Shown here one piece after another: positions 1-7,590 of a stretch of DNA of 64,000 bases. Under the pieces are notes generated by a model. The model searched no databases, was not told where the DNA came from, and was given only the letters and a program-made list of their open reading frames with translations. The stretch is from the NCBI RefSeq assembly GCF_018614195.1, contig NZ_JAGGOT010000028.1, forward strand, positions 149,195 to 213,194, read 5' to 3'. Source of the stretch: Streptomyces sp. ISL-43. Its GTDB lineage: Bacteria > Actinomycetota > Actinomycetes > Streptomycetales > Streptomycetaceae. Made by a program: the position numbers and the translations under genes. How positions within the stretch are numbered: the stretch's first letter is position 1; each line of letters begins with the position of its first letter.

Positions 1-1
1 G

Positions 2-82
2 GCTCCGGGGGAACCGGATCCGCGCCTGCCGCGTCACACCCGCATCACCCACGGCGGGACGGGCAAAGGAGCGAAGCGGTGA
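2..82 (+). CDS. C-terminal end of an upstream gene cut by the window edge
   Basis: An open frame runs from the window edge to a TGA at 80-82. Most of its third codon positions are G or C, as expected for a translated frame here. The stop overlaps the GTG start of the next gene in the four-base form GTGA, so the two genes are probably translationally coupled. Only about 26 residues, rich in Arg, Gly and His, are visible, too few to name a family. In many streptomycetes a sigma factor precedes this type of membrane-anchored protein, but that cannot be judged here. Confidence 0.4.
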   Translation, partial: APGEPDPRLPRHTRITHGGTGKGAKR

Positions 83-1533
83 CCAGCGAACAACCCGGCA
101 CATCCGACACAACCGATACCTCACGCGCCACACCACGGCGGCCGGCCTGGATCGTCGGCTCGATCGCCGCAGCCGTCCTGCTCACCGGCGGCGGCACGGC
201 GTACTGGGCGTCGACCGCGCACGGGGAAGGCGGTACGGGGGACAGCGCGGCCTCCGCGCCCCGCGTCGCGCCCGCTCCGACCGGGCCCGGCATCGCGCCC
301 GGCGAGCCCGACCCCTCCGGCGGCGGGGTCACGTACACGGCTGACGTCCCGCTGCCCGACGGTCCGGCGACCGCGCCCGCCTTCGCCGCGCGCGGCGAGG
401 TGACCTCCGCCGAGGTGGCCCGGCTCGCCGCGGCCCTCGGCCTCTCCGGCGCGCCCCGGCTCACCGGTGAGCTCTGGCAGGTCGGGGAGAGCGCGGACGG
501 CTCCGGGCCCCTGCTCACGGTGAACCGCAAGGCTCCCGGAACGTGGAACTTCTCCCGCTTCCAGGTGGGCGGCACCGGGGACGACTGCCAACGCGGCAAG
601 GACACCTGCGGACCTGCCACGCTCCCCGGGAACGGCGCGGCCGACGCCTCCGGCACGGCGGCGGGCAAGCCGGTCTCCGAGGAGGCCGCCAAGGCCGCCG
701 TGGCGCCCGTACTGGCGGCGGTCGGCCAGGGCTCGGCCAAGCTCGACGCCCGGCTCCTCCAGGGCTCGGTGCGCGTAGTGAGCGCCGACCCCGTGATCGG
801 CGGACTGCCCACGCAGGGCTGGTCCACCCGGATCGGCGTCGGGGCGGACTCCGCGGTGGTGTCGGGCAGCGGCGAGCTGACGGCTCCCGTACGGGCCGCC
901 GAGCAGCCGGTGATCGGCGCCGTCGACGCGCTGGCCCGGCTGAACGACAAGGCGAGGGGGTCCGACGGCACCGGGCCCGGCCCGAGCGGCTGCGCCACCA
1001 GCGTCCCGCTGACTCCGGACCCGCCGGACGGCGCCACGGACACGCTGCCGTGCAACCCGGAGCCCCGGCCGATGAAGCCGCCGCGGACCGAGTCGGTACG
1101 GGGCGCCGCGCTCGGGCTGGTCCCGGGCACGGTCGACGGGGCCCGGGGCCTGGTCCCGGCCTGGCTGTTCGAGGTGGCGGGCAAGGGCGACGGCCCGGGC
1201 CGCACGGTGGCCCAGCCGGCGGCCCCGGCCGAGGATCCCCCGGCGCCGGCCTCCCCGCCCGCGAAGGGGCTCACCGTGCCCGGATTCTCGTACTCCGAGG
1301 CCGACCGGACGCTGACCGTGAACTTCTGGGGCGGGGTGTGCAGCACGTACGCCCTGGAGGTCCGGGAGCAGCCGGAGTCGGTGATGACGAAGATCACGGA
1401 CACCCCGAACAAGCCGGGTCAGGCCTGCATCATGATCGCGCAGGAGATGACGGTGACGGCCAAGCTCCAGCAGCCGCTCGGCGACCGGAAGGTGATCGAC
1501 GCGACGACGGGCAAGCCGCTCGCCCGACAGTAG
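79..1533 (+). CDS. membrane-anchored extracytoplasmic protein of unknown function
   Basis: 484 residues starting at GTG, with an AAAGGAG ribosome site about 8 nt upstream and a GTGA overlap with the preceding frame. A short Thr/Arg-rich cytoplasmic tail is followed by one transmembrane helix at about residues 24-44. The rest is a large Pro/Gly/Ala-rich outer domain with six cysteines in three spaced pairs (DDC/DTC, SGC/LPC, GVC/QAC), suggesting disulfides outside the membrane. No catalytic motif is recognisable. The upstream coupling suggests it is co-expressed with the truncated gene; if that gene is a sigma factor, this could be its membrane-bound sensor or regulator, but that is inference. 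A strong terminator follows at 1565-1608. Confidence 0.75.
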   Translation: MTSEQPGTSDTTDTSRATPRRPAWIVGSIAAAVLLTGGGTAYWASTAHGEGGTGDSAASAPRVAPAPTGPGIAPGEPDPSGGGVTYTADVPLPDGPATAPAFAARGEVTSAEVARLAAALGLSGAPRLTGELWQVGESADGSGPLLTVNRKAPGTWNFSRFQVGGTGDDCQRGKDTCGPATLPGNGAADASGTAAGKPVSEEAAKAAVAPVLAAVGQGSAKLDARLLQGSVRVVSADPVIGGLPTQGWSTRIGVGADSAVVSGSGELTAPVRAAEQPVIGAVDALARLNDKARGSDGTGPGPSGCATSVPLTPDPPDGATDTLPCNPEPRPMKPPRTESVRGAALGLVPGTVDGARGLVPAWLFEVAGKGDGPGRTVAQPAAPAEDPPAPASPPAKGLTVPGFSYSEADRTLTVNFWGGVCSTYALEVREQPESVMTKITDTPNKPGQACIMIAQEMTVTAKLQQPLGDRKVIDATTGKPLARQ

Positions 1534-1564
1534 GAGCCCTTCCGCACGAGGAGGGGCCCGCACA

Positions 1565-1608
1565 CGAGAGGGGCCCGCCACCGGATGTCCGGCGGCGGGC
1601 CCCTCTCG
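1565..1608. terminator. bidirectional terminator between convergent genes
   Basis: A 21-bp stem with one mismatch and a 2-nt loop (CGAGAGGGGCCCGCC on the left arm, complement on the right) lies between the convergent ends of the membrane-anchored protein gene and erpA. Position and symmetry suggest it terminates both. Confidence 0.8.
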
Positions 1609-1621
1609 CGGTCCTGCAGGC

Positions 1622-1978
1622 TTAGCTGAAGGAGTCGCCGCAGGCGCAGGAGCCCGTGGCGTTCGGGTTGTCGATGGTGAAGCCCTGCTTCTCGATGGTG
1701 TCGACGAAGTCGATCGAGGCACCGTGCAGGTACGGGGAGCTCATCCGGTCGGTGACGACCTTGACGCCGTCGAAGTCCTTCACGACGTCGCCGTCGAGGG
1801 AGCGCTCGTCGAAGAAGAGCTGGTAGCGCAGGCCCGAGCAGCCACCGGGCTGGACGGCTACGCGCAGGGCCAGGTCTTCACGGCCTTCCTGCTCCAGCAG
1901 GGTCCTGACCTTCTCGGCGGCGGCGTCGGACAGGAGGATGCCGTCGCTCACGGTGGTCTTTTCGTCCTGTACGGACAT
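1622..1978 (-). CDS. erpA: iron-sulfur cluster insertion protein, HesB/IscA/ErpA family
   Basis: A 118-residue A-type Fe-S carrier. The three cluster-binding cysteines are present: one in PGGCSGL near residue 47 and two in the C-terminal GSCACGD (about 111 and 113). These proteins receive clusters from the SUF machinery and pass them to apo-enzymes. I chose the second of two in-frame ATGs, six bases inside the first, because GGGAG lies 9 nt from it but only 3 nt from the first. It is divergent from nadA, whose product holds a 4Fe-4S cluster and is a plausible client, as is LipA encoded 40 kb away. Confidence 0.92.
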   Translation of the reverse strand: MSVQDEKTTVSDGILLSDAAAEKVRTLLEQEGREDLALRVAVQPGGCSGLRYQLFFDERSLDGDVVKDFDGVKVVTDRMSSPYLHGASIDFVDTIEKQGFTIDNPNATGSCACGDSFS

Positions 1979-2176
1979 CTGCATTCACTCCCGAAGTGGG
2001 CGGCTCCCCGCGCGGGTGCGGGGAAACGTCGGACTCTTGCCGTCGGTGGCAACGAGCGGGACCGCGGATTCATTCCGGGGCCCGACGCTTGTCTCAGATA
2101 TTCCATGCTCGCACACCGCCGTGCGGAGGTGACCCCTATCGCGGACGGGCCGCCCCTACCCGGCGCGGGCGAATTC

Positions 2177-2244
2177 GTCACATCGACACTATCGGCATCG
2201 TCAAAGTGACGTGAAGCGGTTATGATAGATAGCGTCAAATAGAC
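2177..2244 (+). promoter_or_regulatory. candidate nadA operator: three GTC-N5-GAC dyads around a -10 box
   Basis: The 325-bp space between the divergent erpA and nadA genes holds three copies of the dyad GTC-N5-GAC, at 2177-2187, 2200-2210 and 2234-2244. The last two read CGTCAAAGTGACG and CGTCAAATAGACG. A -10-like TATGAT lies at 2221-2226, so one dyad covers the expected -35 region and one sits at about +1, the layout of a repressor-controlled promoter. The regulator is not in the window; an NAD-responsive repressor such as NrtR is a guess from function. The rest of the space, toward erpA, shows nothing else I can name. Confidence 0.5.
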
Positions 2245-2303
2245 GAGAAGTCGAAGCAATGTCTTCAGAAGTCCCTTGTCGCAGAACAGAAAGGGTGCGT
2301 GTC

Positions 2304-3482
2304 GTGACCACCGCCCAGCCTTTGGACGTCCAGCCGACGCCCCTTGCCTTGCTGCTGCTCGGCCGCGAGGCCGACCCCAAGAGCGAGCGCGGGGTGGAGT
2401 GCCCCGGCGACCTGCCCTCGCCGTCCGACCCGAACCTGGTGGAGCGCGCCCGCGCCGCCAAGGAGAAGCTCGGGGACAAGGTCTTCATCCTCGGCCACCA
2501 CTACCAGCGTGACGAGGTCATCGAGTTCGCCGACGTCACCGGCGACTCCTTCAAGCTCGCCAAGGACGCGGCCGCCAAGCCGGAGGCCGAGTACATCGTC
2601 TTCTGCGGCGTCCACTTCATGGCCGAGTCCGCGGACATCCTCACCTCGGACGACCAGAAGGTCGTCCTGCCCGACCTCGCGGCGGGCTGCTCGATGGCCG
2701 ACATGGCCACCGCCGAGCAGGTCGCGGAGTGCTGGGACGTGCTGACCGAGGCCGGCATAGCCGGCAGCACGGTCCCCGTCTCGTACATGAACTCCTCGGC
2801 CGACATCAAGGCCTTCACCGGCAAGCACGGCGGCACCATCTGTACGTCGTCCAACGCCAAGAAGGCCCTGGAGTGGGCGTTCGAGCAGGGCGAGAAGGTG
2901 CTCTTCCTCCCGGACCAGCACCTCGGCCGCAACACCGCCGTCCGCGACATGGGCATGTCCCTGGACGACTGCGTGCTCTACAACCCGCACAAGCCGAACG
3001 GCGGCCTGACCGCCGAGCAGCTGCGGAACGCAAAGATGATCCTGTGGCGCGGGCACTGCTCCGTGCACGGCCGCTTCTCGGTCGACTCGGTCAACGACGT
3101 GCGCGCCCGCATCCCCGGCGTCAACGTGCTGGTCCACCCCGAGTGCAAGCACGAGGTCGTGGCGGCCGCGGACTACGTCGGCTCCACCGAGTACATCATC
3201 AAGGCGCTGGAGGCGGCCCCTTCCGGCTCCAAGTGGGCCATCGGCACCGAGCTGAACCTCGTACGCCGCCTGGCGAACCGTTTCGCCGCGGAGGACAAGG
3301 AAGTCGTCTTCCTCGACAAGACGGTCTGCTTCTGCTCGACCATGAACCGCATCGACCTCCCCCACCTGGTGTGGACCCTGGAGTCCCTGGCCGAGGGCAA
3401 CCTCGTCAACCAGATCCAGGTCGACAAGGAGACCGAGAGCTTCGCGAAGCTCGCCCTGGAGCGGATGCTCGCGCTTCCGTAG
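2304..3482 (+). CDS. nadA: quinolinate synthase A
   Basis: NadA condenses iminoaspartate with dihydroxyacetone phosphate to quinolinate in de novo NAD synthesis, using a 4Fe-4S cluster. The 392-residue protein contains family hallmarks: HHYQRDEV near the start, a Cys in FCGVHFMAES, HPEC in the middle, and CFCSTMNRI near the C-terminus. The GTG at 2304 is preferred over an in-frame ATG at 2259, because AGAAAGGG lies 8 nt before the GTG and because the extra 15 residues lie in the putative operator region. No nadB or nadC is next to it, so it appears to be transcribed alone. A terminator follows at 3503-3533. Confidence 0.95.
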   Translation: MTTAQPLDVQPTPLALLLLGREADPKSERGVECPGDLPSPSDPNLVERARAAKEKLGDKVFILGHHYQRDEVIEFADVTGDSFKLAKDAAAKPEAEYIVFCGVHFMAESADILTSDDQKVVLPDLAAGCSMADMATAEQVAECWDVLTEAGIAGSTVPVSYMNSSADIKAFTGKHGGTICTSSNAKKALEWAFEQGEKVLFLPDQHLGRNTAVRDMGMSLDDCVLYNPHKPNGGLTAEQLRNAKMILWRGHCSVHGRFSVDSVNDVRARIPGVNVLVHPECKHEVVAAADYVGSTEYIIKALEAAPSGSKWAIGTELNLVRRLANRFAAEDKEVVFLDKTVCFCSTMNRIDLPHLVWTLESLAEGNLVNQIQVDKETESFAKLALERMLALP

Positions 3483-3502
3483 CCCTCCTCCCCCGTGACG
3501 CC

Positions 3503-3533
3503 CGAAGGGCCGCCCCTCCTGGGTGGCCCTTCG
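3503..3533. terminator. terminator between convergent nadA and RND exporter genes
   Basis: CGAAGGGCC (3503-3511) pairs with GGCCCTTCG (3525-3533) around a short loop, with extra pairs inside. It lies in the 69-bp gap between two convergent genes and probably serves both. Confidence 0.7.
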
Positions 3534-3551
3534 GCGTGTGCGGGTGGCGCG

Positions 3552-6500
3552 TCAGACCTTGACCGGGCTCTCGTCCTCCGAGGAGGCGGACGGCGAGGGG
3601 ACCACGGTCAGGCGGGCCGTCTTCTTCGCGCGGCGGCGCTCCTTGCGGAGCTCCAGCATCGTGTAGAGCGTCGGCACCAGGAGCAACGTCAGCAGCGTGG
3701 AGCTGATCAGGCCGCCGATGACGACCACCGCGAGCGGCTGCGAGATGAAGCCGCCCTCACCCGTGACGCCCAGCGCCATCGGGAGCAGCGCGAAGATCGT
3801 CGCCAGTGCCGTCATCAGGATGGGGCGCAGGCGGTGGCGGCCGCCCTCGACGACCGCCTCGACCACGCCGTAGCCCTGGGCCCGGTACTGGTTGATCAGG
3901 TCGATCAGGACGATCGCGTTGGTCACCACGATGCCGATGAGCATCAGCATGCCGATCAGCGCCGGGACGCCGAGCGGGGTGCCGGTGACCAGGAGCAGGC
4001 CGAGCGCGCCGGTCGCCGCGAACGGGATGGAGACCAGCAGGATCAGCGGCTGGACCAGCGAACGGAACGTCGCCACCAGCAGCATGAAGACGATCGCGAT
4101 GGCCGCGAGCATGGCCAGGCCCAGCGAGCCGAAGGCCTCGCTCTGGTCCTGCCCGACGCCGCCGATGCGGGCCGTGGCGCCCGCGGGCAGGTCCAGGGCC
4201 TTGATCTTCGACTGCAGGGTGGCGCTGACGGCGCCGGTGTTGTCGCCGATCGGCTTCGCGGTGACGGTGGCGGCGCGGGCGCCGTCGATCCGGGTCATCG
4301 CGACCGGGCCGGGGACCTCCTTGACGTCGGCGATGTCGCCGAGCTTGACGGGGCCGACGGGCAGCGCCTGCAGCTGGGCCAGGGTGGCGGCCGGCTGCGC
4401 GGACTTGATGACGATGTCCCGCTCGGTGTTGTCCAGTACGGCCTTGCCCGCCGGGTTGCCCCGTACGGCCTGGCCGACGATGGCGCCGAGCGCGGCCTGG
4501 TTCAGGCCGAACTCCGCCGCCTTGGGGGTCGCGGTGACCGAGATCCGGGGCACGGACTGGGACAGGTCGCTCTGGACGTCGGTGACGTCCTCGAGCTTGG
4601 CCACCTCGGCGCGGACCTGCTCGGCGGCCTTGGCGAGGACGGCCCCGTCACCGGCCTTGACGACGACACTGAGGTTCTGGCTGCCGAAGCCGTCGCCCGC
4701 AGCGATGGTGGTGTCGCCGATGCCGTCGAGCCCCTTCAGGGCGGTCTCGATGTGCTTCTTCACGGCGTCGGCGTCGTCCGAGCTCTCCAGCGTGACCGCG
4801 TACGAGGCCTGGTTGGAGCCGGTACCGCCGCCGAAGGCGGCCAGGAAGCCGGAGGAGCCGACGGTGACCTGGTAGTCCTTGACGCCGTCGGTCTCGGACA
4901 GGACCTTCTCGACCTTGCGGCTCGCCTCGTCGGCGGCTGCCAGCGAGGTGCCGGGGGGCAGCTGCTGCTTGACGGACAGGACTTCCTGCTCGCCCTGGTC
5001 GAAGAAGTTCGTCTTGAGCAGCGGGGTCATGCCGAGTGTCGCGACGAGCACCACGACGGCGACGGCCAGGGTGGCGAGCCGGCGGCGGGTGACCAGTGCC
5101 AGGGCCCGTACGTAGAACCGCTGCAGCTTGCTGCGCGACTCCTTCTCCTCGGCCTCGCGGCGCGCCCGCTCGACGCTCTCGGCGTCCCCCGCGCTCACGC
5201 CCTCGGGCGCGCGCAGGAACCAGTACGAGAGGACCGGCACGACGGTCAAGGAGACGATCAGCGAGGCCAGCAGGGACGCGGCGACGGTGATCGAGAACGG
5301 GCCGAAGAACTCGCCGACCATGCCTCCGACGAAGGCGATCGGCAGGAAGACGGCGACGGTGGTGAGCGTGGAGGAGGTGACCGCGCCGGCCACTTCCCTG
5401 ACCGCGGTGATGATCGCGCTCTCGCGCTCCTCGCCGTAGCCGAGGTGGCGCTTGATGTTCTCCAGGACCACGATCGAGTCGTCGACGACCCGCCCGATGG
5501 CGATGGTGAGCGCGCCGAGCGTCAGCATGTTGAGGGACAGGTCGCGGGTCCACAGCACGATCAGCGCGAGGACGACGGACAGCGGGATGGAGACCGCGGT
5601 GACCAGCGTCGAGCGCAGCGAGCCGAGGAAGACCAGGATCACGATGACCGCGAAGAGCAGGCCGAGCAGGCCCTCGGTGGTCAGGCCCGAGATGGACTTG
5701 GCGACGGCCGGGCCCTGGTCGCTGACCACGGTGAGGTCGGCGCCGGAGCCGAGGGTGGAGCGGAGCTCGGGCAGCTTGTCCTTGACCGCGTCCGAGATGG
5801 CGACGGCGCTGCCGTCCTTGTCCATCGTGAGGACCAGGGCGAGGCTGGGCTTGCCGTTGGTGCGGGTGATGGAGTCGGCCTTGGCGGGCTCCTGCTTCAC
5901 GCTCGCCACGTCACCGAGGCGGACGGCCGGCTTGCCCGGACCGGCGGTGAGGCGCAGCTCCTCCAGCTGGGCGAGCGAGGTGTAGCCCGAACCGACGCGC
6001 ACGGTGCGGTTCTTGCCCGCCTCGTCGAAGGAACCGGCGGGGACGGTGGCGCCGCCCGCCTGGAGGCCCTGGGCCAGGGCCGCGCCGTCGAGGCCGGCGG
6101 CGGCGAGCCTGGTTTCGTCCGGGGTGACGGTGACCTGGAGGTCCTGGACGCCGTTGACGCTGACCTGGCCGACGCCCGCGATGTCCTCCAGGACGGGGAC
6201 GACGGACTTGTTCAGCTGGTCGGCGAGAGCCTGCTGGTCCTTGTCGGAGGTGACGGCGAGGACCACGGTCGGCATGTCGTCGGTGGATCCGGCGATCACC
6301 TGCGGGTCGACCTCGGAAGGCAGCCGGACGCGGGCCCGGTTGACGGCCTGCTGCACGTCGGCGACGAGCTGCTTGGTGCCGGTGTCCCCGTAGTCGAAGG
6401 TCGCCATGATGACGGCGTTGCCCTCGCTGGCGGTGGAGGTGATGCCGGTGATGCCGTCGACGCCCTTGAGCATGGCTTCGATCGGTTCGACGACCTGCTT

Positions 6501-6683
6501 CTCCACCACGTCGGGCGAGGCGCCCTGGTACGGCGCGAGCACGGACACCATCGGCAGATCCATGGAGGGCAGCAGCTGCTGCTTGAGCTGCGGGATGGCT
6601 ATGGCACCGAAGAGGAGCGCGACGATCGACACGAGGCCGATCAGCGCCCTTTGGGCCAGGCTGAAGCGGGACAGCCGGAACAT
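3552..6683 (-). CDS. RND-family efflux transporter permease (AcrB/HAE1 type)
   Basis: A 1043-residue inner-membrane pump with the duplicated RND architecture: TM1 near the N-terminus, a large outer loop, TM2-6, a second loop and TM8-12. The PYQGASPDVVEKQVVEPIE segment after TM1 is typical of the HAE family. TM4 carries GRVVDDSIVVLEN, keeping the adjacent aspartates used for proton relay, and the second half has GIVVTNAIVLID. The C-terminal tail is short and basic. There is no membrane-fusion protein or outer-membrane channel gene nearby, as expected for an actinobacterium, so it probably works alone across one membrane. The substrate cannot be deduced. The start has AGAGAGA about 11 nt upstream. 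A palindrome CTACGTAG at 6721-6728 lies in its promoter region. Confidence 0.9.
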   Translation of the reverse strand: MFRLSRFSLAQRALIGLVSIVALLFGAIAIPQLKQQLLPSMDLPMVSVLAPYQGASPDVVEKQVVEPIEAMLKGVDGITGITSTASEGNAVIMATFDYGDTGTKQLVADVQQAVNRARVRLPSEVDPQVIAGSTDDMPTVVLAVTSDKDQQALADQLNKSVVPVLEDIAGVGQVSVNGVQDLQVTVTPDETRLAAAGLDGAALAQGLQAGGATVPAGSFDEAGKNRTVRVGSGYTSLAQLEELRLTAGPGKPAVRLGDVASVKQEPAKADSITRTNGKPSLALVLTMDKDGSAVAISDAVKDKLPELRSTLGSGADLTVVSDQGPAVAKSISGLTTEGLLGLLFAVIVILVFLGSLRSTLVTAVSIPLSVVLALIVLWTRDLSLNMLTLGALTIAIGRVVDDSIVVLENIKRHLGYGEERESAIITAVREVAGAVTSSTLTTVAVFLPIAFVGGMVGEFFGPFSITVAASLLASLIVSLTVVPVLSYWFLRAPEGVSAGDAESVERARREAEEKESRSKLQRFYVRALALVTRRRLATLAVAVVVLVATLGMTPLLKTNFFDQGEQEVLSVKQQLPPGTSLAAADEASRKVEKVLSETDGVKDYQVTVGSSGFLAAFGGGTGSNQASYAVTLESSDDADAVKKHIETALKGLDGIGDTTIAAGDGFGSQNLSVVVKAGDGAVLAKAAEQVRAEVAKLEDVTDVQSDLSQSVPRISVTATPKAAEFGLNQAALGAIVGQAVRGNPAGKAVLDNTERDIVIKSAQPAATLAQLQALPVGPVKLGDIADVKEVPGPVAMTRIDGARAATVTAKPIGDNTGAVSATLQSKIKALDLPAGATARIGGVGQDQSEAFGSLGLAMLAAIAIVFMLLVATFRSLVQPLILLVSIPFAATGALGLLLVTGTPLGVPALIGMLMLIGIVVTNAIVLIDLINQYRAQGYGVVEAVVEGGRHRLRPILMTALATIFALLPMALGVTGEGGFISQPLAVVVIGGLISSTLLTLLLVPTLYTMLELRKERRRAKKTARLTVVPSPSASSEDESPVKV

Positions 6684-6842
6684 GGGTATGGGGATCTCTC
6701 TGCAGTGACGTGGGTGACGTCTACGTAGTCATGCCGTCGGGCACACGCGAGGCACCTTCAGCCTGTCGTGTGCGCGGGCACCGCAGCGTCGGCCCCAAGT
6801 CCCGTCCTTACCCCGGGCATACCGCGTCCGCAGTAGACGGGC

Positions 6843-7556
6843 CTACTCTGCCCTGGGCCGGACTAGTCCCGATTCGTAGGCGATGACCACCAATTGGGCG
6901 CGGTCACGGGCGCCCAGTTTGGCCATGGCCCGGTTCACGTGCGTCTTGACGGTGAGCGGGCTGACTTCCAGCCGGCCGGCGATCTCGTCGTTGGACAGGC
7001 CCGCCGCGACGAGGACGAGGACCTCGCGCTCGCGTCCGGTCAGCGCGGCCAGGCGCTGCGCGTGCGCGGCGGTGGCGATCGTGTCGGCGGCGCCGCCGCC
7101 CTGGGCGAGGAAGGTGGCGATGAGCCCCTTGGTGGCGGCCGGGGAGAGCAGCGCGTCGCCGGCGGCCGCGACGCGGATGGCGTTGAGCAGCTCGTCGGGT
7201 TCGGCGCCCTTGCCGAGGAAGCCGGAGGCGCCCGCCCGCAGGGCCGCCACGACGTACTCGTCGACCTCGAAGGTCGTCAGCATCACCACGCGCACGTCGG
7301 CCAGCTCGGGATCGGCGCTGATCAGGCGGGTGGCGGCGAGGCCGTCGGTGCCGGGCATCCGGATGTCCATGAGCACGACATCGGGCCGGACCCCGCGCGC
7401 CAGCTCGAAGGCCTGCGCTCCGTCGGAGGCCTCGCCGACGACCCGCATGTCGGGTTCGGAGTCGACGAGCACCTTGAACGCGCTGCGCAGCAGCGCCTGG
7501 TCGTCGGCGAGCAGCACCCTGATGGGTGTCGGGCCGGGGGTCGCGGTCTCTTCCAC
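6843..7556 (-). CDS. orphan response regulator, NarL/LuxR family
   Basis: 237 residues: a receiver domain (about 12-130) with acidic pair D18-D19, phosphoacceptor D64 in VVLMDIRMPG and the switch Thr in VVMLTTFE, followed by a LuxR-type helix-turn-helix near 170-230 (LTGREREVLVLVAAGLSNDEIAGRL). No histidine kinase gene is adjacent; the nearest is 12 kb away at 19386. The GTG start has no Shine-Dalgarno sequence but a TAGGGT box six bases upstream, so it is probably translated from a leaderless mRNA. It lies between the RND exporter and GT2 genes on the same strand, but its own promoter argues against a simple operon. Confidence 0.9.
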   Translation of the reverse strand: MEETATPGPTPIRVLLADDQALLRSAFKVLVDSEPDMRVVGEASDGAQAFELARGVRPDVVLMDIRMPGTDGLAATRLISADPELADVRVVMLTTFEVDEYVVAALRAGASGFLGKGAEPDELLNAIRVAAAGDALLSPAATKGLIATFLAQGGGAADTIATAAHAQRLAALTGREREVLVLVAAGLSNDEIAGRLEVSPLTVKTHVNRAMAKLGARDRAQLVVIAYESGLVRPRAE

Positions 7557-7590
7557 GCCCCGACCCTACGTCGTCCCCGCGCGGCGCGGA

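Noticed and set aside
3495..6728. A 1077-codon open frame on the plus strand opposite the RND exporter gene
   Set aside because: It is the antisense shadow of a high-GC gene: the protein is low-complexity Asp/Gly/Arg/Gln without domains, while the minus strand encodes a perfect RND permease.
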